Part shown: positions 1 to 6,553 of the stretch, one piece after another
How positions within the stretch are numbered: the first letter of the stretch is position 1
How the letters are laid out: the number at the start of each line of letters is the position of its first letter
Assembly: GCA_012799755.1 (NCBI GenBank)
Contig: JAAZKQ010000006.1
Location: 1-7,648, forward strand
Length of the DNA: 7,648 nucleotides
Direction of reading: 5' to 3'
Source: Lentisphaerota bacterium
GTDB taxonomy: Bacteria > Verrucomicrobiota > Lentisphaeria > Oligosphaerales > Oligosphaeraceae
Notes under the pieces: generated by a model
The model's input: only the letters and a program-made list of their open reading frames with translations
The model's database searches: none
Told to the model about the DNA's origin: nothing
Position numbers and translations under genes: made by a program

Positions 1-2
1 GG

Positions 3-19
3 GCGGTCAGAATGACCGC
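3..19. other. Perfect 7-bp inverted repeat with 3-nt loop
   Basis: GCGGTCA (3-9) and TGACCGC (13-19) are exact reverse complements separated by GAA. As RNA this gives a compact GC-rich hairpin. As DNA it is a short palindrome lying about 65 bp upstream of the -35 element at 82-87. No T-run follows, so it is not a canonical intrinsic terminator. It may be the end structure of an upstream transcript or an operator. The window edge cuts off the context needed to decide. Confidence 0.4.
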
Positions 20-81
20 AGGAACAGAGTTATCAATAAGTGACCCCTTACACATTTTTCGCACTATTGGGTGGTATTGGC

Positions 82-110
82 TTGTTGAGGCTGGGTAAAA
101 ATGCTATACT
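82..110 (+). promoter_or_regulatory. Sigma-70-like promoter with extended -10, driving the SPFH/ATPase/ABC block
   Basis: TTGTTG (82-87) is followed after exactly 17 bp by TATACT (105-110). TATACT matches the TATAAT consensus at five of six positions and is preceded by TGC (102-104), which makes a TGn extended -10. The -35 hexamer matches only its TTG half, which is usual for extended -10 promoters. Transcription would begin near 117, giving a leader of about 110 nt before the first start codon at 227. It is the best promoter-like sequence in the window and sits ahead of all five genes. Which sigma factor the host uses is not known. Confidence 0.55.
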
Positions 111-226
111 TTGTTTTTCGCGAGGTTCAGGCGGACGCTTGAGCCAGGCGCTGATACTATTTCCCGGCTGCGGGATTTGGCATTGTAGACGAGACGACGG
201 CAAGAAAAAGGCGGAGGACGCCCGGT
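111..226 (+). other. Untranslated leader of the first gene
   Basis: This is about 110 nt between the predicted start of transcription and the first ATG. Two weak stem-loops can be drawn: GGTTCA (124-129) with TGAGCC (140-145), including one G-T pair, and CCCG (163-166) with CGGG (171-174). A strong Shine-Dalgarno GGAGG lies at 213-217, nine bases before the ATG at 227. I recognise no known riboswitch fold. The reading frame opening with GTG at 40 overlaps gene 1 out of frame and is not treated as real. Confidence 0.35.
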
Positions 227-2182
227 ATGAAAGATGTGAGCACCCGGCCACGGAATTTGTGTTTTGCGGTATCGTTTGTCGGCGTAATACTGCTGATATT
301 GGGAGTCTTCATTATGAAGACGGGCAACTGCTCGTCCATGGTGCCGACGGTGGCATCGGCGCTGACTGTGGTCTTGCTGGGGCTGTTGGGGGCGGGGCGT
401 TGCGCCTTTGCCTATCGCCAAGCGGCGGAGGAAGCCGAGGCGGCGGCGTTTCGCAAGGAACACGGCAAGAGCGAACTGTTTGACGACGCGGATGAGATTG
501 TTCGCATGGCGACGCGTGCGAACATGCAGTACTTGAAATACTTTGTGCCGATCTTCACCTTCGCGCTGGGGATTGGCCTTGTTCTTTTCTGCATAGGCGT
601 CTGGCGGCATTGGCGCGGTCTACCGGCGTTTCCGCTGGCGGTCAATCCCTTGCCGCTGGCGATTTTGTCTATGTGTTGCGCGATTGGCACGTTGATCGCA
701 GGCAGTTATTTCGTTGGCGCGAGCCGCGAGAGTGGCTGTCGTTGGTTGCGTCCTGCCGGCGCGTGGTTGCTTTTCACCTGCCTGTTGTTTTTGGGCACGG
801 GCGTGGCGCTGTTTCTTGAGTATTTCAAGAAAGCCGCCGCTGAAGCCGACATTACGGTGGCGCGGGTGGCCTTGTTCATGCTGCTGGTGTTGGCGGTGGA
901 ATTATTGCTGAGCTTTGTGATTGAGTTTTATCGTCCCCGCATGCCAGGTGAAGAAGAGCGGCCCTTGCCGGAGAGTCGTTTGCTGGCCTTGTTCACCGAG
1001 CCGGGCGGTGTTGCGCGCAATGTTGCTGCGTCCTTGGACTATCAGTTCGGCTTCCAAGTATCGGAGGTATGGTTCTACCGTTTTCTGGAGCACACGGTGG
1101 TGCCTCTGCTGGTCATCATGCTGGTGACTTTGTGGTTGCAGACTTGCTTGGTGGTGATCAGCACCGAAGAAAATGGCATCCATGAGCGTTTCGGCAGGGT
1201 GGTTTCTCAAGAGGCGCTCAAACCTGGTCTCTATTTCAAGCTGCCGGCGCCATTTTCGCGCATCAATCGCTTTCCCGTGGATCATGTCCAGCAAATATCC
1301 ATCGGCGCGGAACATAAGCACGGCGATGCCCATGGCGACGCCGCGCATGATGGTCACCAGCACGCCGGAGAGCATAAGAAAGAGGAGAAGCATGACGCAC
1401 GGGTGATTCTTTGGAGCAGTGCCCATGCCGATGAAGAAATGAGCTTCATTGTGGCGACGACGCCCGAGGCGGGCGGCAGCGCCGGAATTGACGAAAGCGG
1501 CCGGGGCGCACCGACAAGCGTCGGGCTGATTGCAGCGCATATTCCCCTGTATTTCAAGGTGAACAACCTCTACGACTACATGTACCGCCACCGCGACCCG
1601 GGCGGCACGCTGAAGAATATTGCCACTCGTGAGTTGCTCAGTTTTCTGGCGGGCGAGGATTTCTGGCGTGTCCTCGGGCCAAAGCGCTTTGAAGGCGGCG
1701 AGTTGCTGGAGAAGCGCATCCAGAAGGTGGCGAATGATCTGCATCTGGGCATTGAGGTTGTCTTTGTTGGTCTGGCCGGCTTGCATCCGCCGGTTGCGGT
1801 TGGCGGCGCCTTTGACAACGTGGTGGCGTCCCGCGAACAGCAATATGAGCGTGAGTTGAAGGCATTGGCCTATGCGGTGAGCCGTGAGCCGCTGGCCCGC
1901 AGCGAGTCGGTAAGCATGGTTGATCAGGCACATGCTTACAAGCAGGAACGCGTGAGTGTTTCCGAAGCCGAGGCCGAGCGCTTTGAACGGCAGCTCAAGA
2001 GCTACAATGCCTCGCCCCAGCTATTCAAGCTGGATAGTTTTCTCAACGTCCTCAACGAGAGTGGCCAGCAGGCACGCAAGTATGTGTTGACCAACGAGCA
2101 GACCCGCGAGGTGCTCATTCTCAATCTGGAGAAGAAGCTGCGGTCGAGCCTGCTGGACTTGAATCTTGACAGCACGCAATAA
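227..2182 (+). CDS. Polytopic membrane protein with C-terminal HflK-like SPFH/Band 7 domain and His-rich insertion
   Basis: The likely role is a scaffold or modulator of membrane proteins, by analogy with HflK. About seven hydrophobic segments are visible near residues 12-30, 38-57, 105-125, 140-164, 177-197, 210-233 and 289-311. The SPFH domain follows from about 312: a GxxxRFGR-like start (317-324), LKPGLYFKLPAPF (331-343), FPVDHVQQISIG (349-360), a His-rich stretch at 361-390, then VVFVGLAGLHPP (510-521), which resembles HflK's C-terminal half. Ordinary HflK has one membrane helix, so the roughly 310-residue N-terminal part is extra. With an odd helix number and a basic N-terminus, the SPFH domain should face the extracytoplasmic side. 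All nine Cys (12, 35, 59, 122, 150, 151, 171, 185, 307) lie in the membrane part. The start at 227 is supported by GGAGG at 213-217. The gene ends in tandem TAA codons. SPFH assignment is firm; function is inferred. Confidence 0.88.
   Translation: MKDVSTRPRNLCFAVSFVGVILLILGVFIMKTGNCSSMVPTVASALTVVLLGLLGAGRCAFAYRQAAEEAEAAAFRKEHGKSELFDDADEIVRMATRANMQYLKYFVPIFTFALGIGLVLFCIGVWRHWRGLPAFPLAVNPLPLAILSMCCAIGTLIAGSYFVGASRESGCRWLRPAGAWLLFTCLLFLGTGVALFLEYFKKAAAEADITVARVALFMLLVLAVELLLSFVIEFYRPRMPGEEERPLPESRLLALFTEPGGVARNVAASLDYQFGFQVSEVWFYRFLEHTVVPLLVIMLVTLWLQTCLVVISTEENGIHERFGRVVSQEALKPGLYFKLPAPFSRINRFPVDHVQQISIGAEHKHGDAHGDAAHDGHQHAGEHKKEEKHDARVILWSSAHADEEMSFIVATTPEAGGSAGIDESGRGAPTSVGLIAAHIPLYFKVNNLYDYMYRHRDPGGTLKNIATRELLSFLAGEDFWRVLGPKRFEGGELLEKRIQKVANDLHLGIEVVFVGLAGLHPPVAVGGAFDNVVASREQQYERELKALAYAVSREPLARSESVSMVDQAHAYKQERVSVSEAEAERFERQLKSYNASPQLFKLDSFLNVLNESGQQARKYVLTNEQTREVLILNLEKKLRSSLLDLNLDSTQ
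1313..1393 (+). other. Histidine-rich segment inside the SPFH domain of gene 1 (candidate metal-binding loop)
   Basis: This encodes residues 363-389, which contain eight His (363, 365, 369, 374, 377, 379, 383, 389) mixed with Asp, Glu, Lys, Gly and Ala. It lies between the VQQISIG strand (354-360) and the VILWSSAH strand (393-400), so it looks like a flexible insertion between beta strands. Similar His/acid-rich loops in ZIP and CDF transporters and in some periplasmic metal proteins bind zinc or nickel. Metal binding here is inferred from composition and from the P-type ATPase gene downstream. Confidence 0.6.
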
Positions 2183-2189
2183 TAAGCCC

Positions 2190-2217
2190 TTGGCATGGCC
2201 GCAGGGTTAGAGACAAT
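2190..2217 (+). promoter_or_regulatory. Possible weak internal promoter before the HflC-like gene
   Basis: TTGGCA (2190-2195, five of six matches to TTGACA) is followed after 16 bp by GACAAT (2212-2217, four of six matches to TATAAT). It lies in the 97-bp gap between genes 1 and 2, the longest gap in the block. It could allow separate expression of genes 2-5. A chance match of this quality is quite possible. Confidence 0.25.
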
Positions 2218-2279
2218 AACTACTGGCAGCAAATTACATAACAGGTTGGTTACAAGACTCTATCAGGAGGATCAAGACG

Positions 2280-3236
2280 ATGAGTGAGCAGCAGTCAAAA
2301 CATGGAATCAAACTACATTGGCCGGTGGCCTTGCTGGCCTTGCTGGTGGTGATCATTTTCATGGTCGCGTTGATGACTTTCCAGGTCAAAGAAACCGAAT
2401 ACGCGGTGATCAAGACCTTCGGCAAGGCCAAAGTGGACGCCGACGGCAAGATCGTTCAATATGAGCCCGGCCTGCATTTCAAATGGCCTTTCGTGGATCA
2501 GGTTTGGCGCCATGACAAACGCCTGCAATGCTACGAATTGACGGTGGGCCAGGAAGAGCAGATCATCACCAAGGACGAATTTCAGATCGTGGTGTCCACC
2601 TACGTCCTCTGGCGTATCGGCGATCCCGGCCTGTTCCTGCGGCGCCTGAACTCGACGGAGGAAGCCGAGGCGACGCTGGACGCCGTGGTGCGCAACAGCC
2701 GCAACAGCATCCTGCCGCAGCATAACTTTTCCGACCTCGTGAACACCAATGCCAAGGACAGCAAGATGGAGCAGATTGAGGCGGCCATGCTGGCGTCCGT
2801 ACGTGAGAAGGCACTGAAGGAATTCGGCATTGAGGTGACACGGGTGGGCTTCCGCAAACTCAGTTTCCCGGAGATGGTGACATCGAAGGTCTTTGACCGC
2901 ATGCGTGCGGAGCGCGAGAGCAAGTCCGAACGCTTTTTGGCTGAGGGCAAGAGCGAGGCCCAGCGTATTCGTTCCGAGGCCGACCGCAAGGCCGCCGAGT
3001 TACTGGCGCAGGCAGAAGCCGAGGCCAAGCGCATTCGTGGTGAAGGCGATGAAGCAGCCGCCCGCCATTACGCGGTATTCCAAAAGAATCCCGATTTGGC
3101 ACTGTTTTTGCGCAATCTCGAGGCATTGAAAGTCAGTCTTGGCGATCAGGACACGCTGATTTTGGATACGAACACGCCGCCCTTCACGCTGTTGAAGCCC
3201 GGCGCGAGCCAATTGCCGTCCCCGAAGCAAGACTGA
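2280..3236 (+). CDS. HflC-like SPFH/Band 7 membrane protein
   Basis: HflC-type proteins pair with HflK to form membrane assemblies that control the FtsH protease. A short basic N-terminus precedes one membrane helix at about 15-34. The SPFH domain follows: YAVIKTFGKA (41-50), PGLHFKWPFVDQV (63-75), a DxR-like segment near 79-81, and VTRVGFRKLSFPE (186-198). Next comes the typical HflC helix rich in Ala, Glu and Arg: VFDRMRAERE (204-213), AEGKSEAQRI (221-230) and RIRGEGDEAAARHYA (251-265). An LRNLEALK segment (277-284) and a TPPFTLLKP tail end the domain. Length (318 aa) suits HflC. The start is fixed by AGGAGG at 2265-2270, nine bases upstream of the ATG. The single Cys is residue 84. The match is to HflC rather than a flotillin because of the RGEGDE/LRNLEA tail. 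Partners are presumably the HflK-like proteins encoded on either side. Confidence 0.9.
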   Translation: MSEQQSKHGIKLHWPVALLALLVVIIFMVALMTFQVKETEYAVIKTFGKAKVDADGKIVQYEPGLHFKWPFVDQVWRHDKRLQCYELTVGQEEQIITKDEFQIVVSTYVLWRIGDPGLFLRRLNSTEEAEATLDAVVRNSRNSILPQHNFSDLVNTNAKDSKMEQIEAAMLASVREKALKEFGIEVTRVGFRKLSFPEMVTSKVFDRMRAERESKSERFLAEGKSEAQRIRSEADRKAAELLAQAEAEAKRIRGEGDEAAARHYAVFQKNPDLALFLRNLEALKVSLGDQDTLILDTNTPPFTLLKPGASQLPSPKQD

Positions 3237-3261
3237 AGAACCGCCGTTATGGAGAGAAGCC

Positions 3262-4476
3262 ATGGACGATAAGACGAAACTGAACACGGCCCCGCCGACA
3301 GCGCCGGTTCCGGTTCCCCCGCCGGTGGATGCTCCGGCCGGCGCCGGCATGCAGGCGCTGATGCGGACCCTGCGCGTATTGTTTATGGGGCTGCGGGCCC
3401 TGATCATCGTGATTTTTGTGTACCTGATTTTCAGTGGCATGTTCCGAGTTGATGAGCAGAACGAAGCGATGCTGTTTCGTTTTGGCAAGTTGCAGACGCG
3501 GGTGTTGGACCCCGAGCGCGGCGAGTCGCCGATTTTGACCAGCGGCCGCTGGTATTGGGCTTGGCCCTATCCGATTGACTGGGTGAAGGAGATCCCGGCC
3601 CAGCGTTCGGTGACGGTGTCAACCGAAAGCACTTTTCTGCCTTGGATGAGCGCGAACATGCCGGATCAACCGGCGAACAACTTCCTGCGCCCGGGCGTGG
3701 ATGGCTACTTGCTGTCCGGCGACACGAACATCATCCATGCCCGATGGGATGTGAACTTTCGCGTCGTTAACGCTGAAAAGTACTATCTGGACTTTTACGA
3801 CGAGGAAGAGTCCGCCGTTGTGCACAACAAAGCCAAGGCTGCGGACGGTCGGCGTGACCGCGGCACCGAAGCGACCATCCGTAATTTGTTGAATAATGCC
3901 GTGCTGGCTGAGACGGCGACTTGGGCCGTCGAAGATTTGCTGACGACCACGCGGACCTTGCCCGACGGTCAGCTTGAAAGTTTGAAGGACAAGGTGGAAG
4001 AGCGGCTGGTGAAGTTGTTGGCGGAGGTCGGGCTGGGTGTGCAGGTGCAGTCGCTGAACTTGGTGGAATTACAGACGCCGCAGGCGACCAGCGAAGCCTT
4101 CCGGCGGGTGAACGAGGCGTCGGAAACCGGTCGGGCCGAGATGCTCAAGGCACGGACCTACGCAGAAAATGTCGTCCTTGCGGCGCAAGGCCAAGCCTAC
4201 CGGATTGTTGACGAAGCCCGCAGCTACCGCACCAGCAACGTCGAGCGGGTGAAGGCCGACAGTTCGTACTTCGAGACCGTGTTGGCGGAGTATCAGCGGA
4301 ATCCCGAGACCATGTTGACGGCGTTGTACACGGATGCGGTTAGCGAGGTGCTGGGCAAAGTCAAGAACAAGTACGTGCTGCATACTCTTCCCGATGGCCG
4401 GCAGGAGTTGCGTTTGCAAATCGGCGCGGTGCCGATGAAGGAAGACAACAGCGCTCCAGTGGAAGGCGAAGAATAG
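3262..4476 (+). CDS. HflK-like SPFH/Band 7 membrane protein
   Basis: This is a second HflK-type partner. It opens with a Pro/Ala-rich, probably disordered cytoplasmic segment (9-28), as HflK often does, followed by one membrane helix at about 42-60. The SPFH domain contains NEAMLFRFGKL (67-77), a tryptophan-rich stretch (97-107) where HflK has its PxPhe motif, and LSGDTNIIHARWDVNFRV (151-168). That last stretch is a clear counterpart of the LTGDENIV-type motif characteristic of HflK. Residues about 270-345 form the helical region (AFRRVNEASE, then AQGQAYRIVDEARSYR), ending in an YQRNPETMLTALYTDAV segment. The length of 404 aa is near the family norm. There are no cysteines, which fits an extracytoplasmic domain. 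The start is supported by GGAGAG at 3251-3256. It begins 25 bp after gene 2, so the two are probably co-transcribed. It is clearly distinct from gene 1, which lacks the LSGDTN motif. Confidence 0.9.
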   Translation: MDDKTKLNTAPPTAPVPVPPPVDAPAGAGMQALMRTLRVLFMGLRALIIVIFVYLIFSGMFRVDEQNEAMLFRFGKLQTRVLDPERGESPILTSGRWYWAWPYPIDWVKEIPAQRSVTVSTESTFLPWMSANMPDQPANNFLRPGVDGYLLSGDTNIIHARWDVNFRVVNAEKYYLDFYDEEESAVVHNKAKAADGRRDRGTEATIRNLLNNAVLAETATWAVEDLLTTTRTLPDGQLESLKDKVEERLVKLLAEVGLGVQVQSLNLVELQTPQATSEAFRRVNEASETGRAEMLKARTYAENVVLAAQGQAYRIVDEARSYRTSNVERVKADSSYFETVLAEYQRNPETMLTALYTDAVSEVLGKVKNKYVLHTLPDGRQELRLQIGAVPMKEDNSAPVEGEE

Positions 4477-4504
4477 ACGCGAAGGGCCGAACGGCGAGTC
4501 GCGT
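4477..4504 (+). other. Hairpin directly after the stop codon of the HflK-like gene
   Basis: ACGCGA (4477-4482) and TCGCGT (4499-4504) are exact reverse complements. Between them GCC (4486-4488) can pair with GGC (4493-4495) around a GAAC loop, leaving a 3x3 internal loop. The hairpin begins at the first base after TAG (4474-4476). No T-run follows, so complete termination is unlikely. It could set mRNA stability or lower read-through into the ATPase gene. This is based on pairing by eye; no folding energy was calculated. Confidence 0.35.
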
Positions 4505-4543
4505 TGGCATGGCGAGAGTGGATAACAGCAGAGGCAGATAGCA

Positions 4544-6484
4544 ATGGTTGAAACTGTAAAAGCTGAAGAAACGGCGAAAAAGTCCGATAACAAGGGCGGG
4601 CGCGCGGAGAAGATCCGGCTGAGCATTGCCTTGTTGGGCGGCATACTGGTGCTCAATTCCTACCTGTCAAAGCTGCTGTTCAGTTCGGCGGTGGATGCGA
4701 TTGCCCGCGATTTGAGCGCATTCATCGGCGCCTTGATGCTGAGCCTGCCCATTTTCTGGGAAGCTGCGCAGGACTTGATTCGCGGCAAGGTACACATGAA
4801 CGAGCTGGTTGCCCTGGCGTTGTTGGCGGCTTTTGCCAGCGGCGATTACCGGACGGCCGGCGCCGTGGCTTTCTTCATGCTGATCACCATTACCATCGAA
4901 AAACGCACGGCCATTGGCGCCGAGGCAGCCATTGAGGCCGTGGTACGACTGACACCGCGGACGGCGCGGCGCGTCAAAGGCGACAAGGAAGAAGAAGTTG
5001 ATGCGTTGAATGACCTGCGCATTGACGACGTTTGTCGTGTGCGCCCCGGAGAGAATTTCCCTGCCGATGGTTTGATTTTGAGCGGTGTGAGCACCGTGAA
5101 TCAAGCGACGATCACCGGCGAGTCATTACCGGCGGACAAAAGTCCCGGCTCGGAAGTCTTCGCGGGCACGCAGAACCTGACTGGTCTGGTGGACTTCCGG
5201 GTGACACGCATTGGTCAGGACACGACCCTGGGCAAGGTCCGCAGTCTGATTGCGGATGCCGAGCGCACAAAGTTGCCGATCATGCGGGCCATTGACAACT
5301 ATGTGGGCTATTACACGCCGACGATTCTGATGATTGCCGGTTTGGCGTGGTTCATTACCGAGAAGATTGATCGGGTGATTGCGGTGCTGGTAATGGCGGT
5401 GCCGGCCGCGCTGGTGATTGCGACGCCCTCAGCGGTGATTGCCGCCATTGCCGCGGCCTCGCGCCTGGGTATTCTGATTAAGGACGTGTCCTACATTGAG
5501 ATAGCCGCACGAATCAAGGCGGTGGTCTTCGACAAGACCGGCACTTTGACCGAAGGCAAACTTGAGGTGGCGCGCCTGCAACCGCTGGAAGGCGTGGAGT
5601 TGGCTGATTTGCTGCTGGTGGCGACGACTGTCGAGCATCATAGCAACCATCCGGCTGCCGAGGCGATGCGCAAGCTGGCCACGGAAGCCGGCATCCAATG
5701 GCAGGACCCCGAAGAATACGAGGAAGTGGTCGGCAAGGGTGTGAAGGCGACTTTCAGGGAGCAGAAGTGCCTGGTTGGCCGCGCAACCTGGCTGCGGGAA
5801 GAGGGCGTTGACACCAGCGCCATGGATAAGACCTTGCTGGAGGGCGAGGAAGAAGGTCTGAGCGTGGTGTCGGTGGCGCGCGACGGTCGTTGCATGGGCT
5901 GGATTGGTCTGCGTGATGCGATTCGGCCGGTGAGCGCCGAGGCGGTGGCGATGCTGAAAGAGCTGGGCGTCAACCAGTGCTGCATGGTCACGGGTGACAA
6001 CGACCGCGTGGCCCAGAATGTCGCCGCGCAAATCGGCATTACCGAAGTGCGTTCCAGATGTCTGCCGGAAGAGAAGGAACAGTATGTTCGCGATCTTAAG
6101 CAGAGCGGCGTGAGTGTGGCGGTGGTTGGCGATGGCGTTAACGACGCGCCGGCCCTGGCTGCCGGTGATCTGGGTATCGCCATGGGCGCCTTTGGCAGCG
6201 ACATTGCAGTGCAGAGCGCCTCGGTGGCCTTGATGAACAACGACTTGCGGCGCGTGCCCTTCCTGATTGGCCTGGCGCGCCGGACGCGCATGCTGGTGAA
6301 CCAGAATCTGGCCATCGGTTTGGGCTTCATTGTTGTCGGTGTATATTTCGCCACCCTTGGTCATGTCACGCCGGTTGGCGCGGCCTTGCTGCATAGTGTG
6401 AGCTCGCTGTTTGTGATCTTCAACAGCGCCCGGTTGGTTCGCTCCGGCGAGACTATGGACCAGCAGGAGACAACGAAGAACTGA
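4544..6484 (+). CDS. P1B-like P-type ATPase (putative metal/cation pump) lacking the CPC motif
   Basis: It should use ATP to move a cation across the cytoplasmic membrane. All catalytic motifs are present: TGES in the actuator domain (191-194), DKTGT with phosphorylated D330, an HP dipeptide in EHHSNHP (H369-P370) typical of P1B pumps, TGDN (483-486), and GDGVNDAP (529-536). Hydrophobic segments lie near 24-46, 57-77, 85-100, 103-118, 254-272, 276-305, 585-605 and 608-630, the eight-helix P1B layout. In the fourth core helix the ion-binding motif reads VPA (286-288) within VPAALVIATP, where CPC or SPC is usual. All six Cys (164, 409, 450, 479, 480, 506) lie in cytoplasmic domains. The last helix has H617 in LLHSVSS, near where P1B-4 pumps have HEGG(S/G)T. 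There is no N-terminal CxxC domain, and the first 20 residues are only charged. The substrate cannot be named. A weak AGAGG (4530-4534) supports the start. Confidence 0.9.
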   Translation: MVETVKAEETAKKSDNKGGRAEKIRLSIALLGGILVLNSYLSKLLFSSAVDAIARDLSAFIGALMLSLPIFWEAAQDLIRGKVHMNELVALALLAAFASGDYRTAGAVAFFMLITITIEKRTAIGAEAAIEAVVRLTPRTARRVKGDKEEEVDALNDLRIDDVCRVRPGENFPADGLILSGVSTVNQATITGESLPADKSPGSEVFAGTQNLTGLVDFRVTRIGQDTTLGKVRSLIADAERTKLPIMRAIDNYVGYYTPTILMIAGLAWFITEKIDRVIAVLVMAVPAALVIATPSAVIAAIAAASRLGILIKDVSYIEIAARIKAVVFDKTGTLTEGKLEVARLQPLEGVELADLLLVATTVEHHSNHPAAEAMRKLATEAGIQWQDPEEYEEVVGKGVKATFREQKCLVGRATWLREEGVDTSAMDKTLLEGEEEGLSVVSVARDGRCMGWIGLRDAIRPVSAEAVAMLKELGVNQCCMVTGDNDRVAQNVAAQIGITEVRSRCLPEEKEQYVRDLKQSGVSVAVVGDGVNDAPALAAGDLGIAMGAFGSDIAVQSASVALMNNDLRRVPFLIGLARRTRMLVNQNLAIGLGFIVVGVYFATLGHVTPVGAALLHSVSSLFVIFNSARLVRSGETMDQQETTKN

Positions 6485-6553
6485 GGCGCCGCCGGCGTCC
6501 TGGCTGTGAGGACAACAACAGCTTGATGTTTTGATTTCAGGAGTGTAGGCCCT

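Noticed and set aside
40..483. A 147-codon plus-strand frame starting with GTG before gene 1
   Set aside because: It has no good ribosome binding site, begins upstream of the predicted transcription start, and overlaps gene 1 out of frame. Its product shows no domain.
902..1933. A 343-codon minus-strand open frame opposite gene 1
   Set aside because: It lies wholly within the SPFH-encoding gene, has no recognisable motif and shows shadow-type composition.
2327..2344. Tandem 9-bp repeat GGCCTTGCT in gene 2
   Set aside because: It falls in the membrane helix and encodes a run of Ala and Leu. Simple hydrophobic coding explains it.
4544..4680. N-terminal heavy-metal-binding (CxxC) domain of the ATPase
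   Set aside because: I looked for it because many P1B pumps have one. The first 24 residues are short, charged and without cysteine, and the first membrane helix follows directly.
6485..6553. Possible terminator between the ATPase and ABC genes (GTCCT 6497-6501 with AGGAC 6509-6513)
   Set aside because: The stem is only 5 bp with a 7-nt loop, and no T-run directly follows it. The following gene has a strong ribosome binding site and the gap is short, so read-through is more likely.
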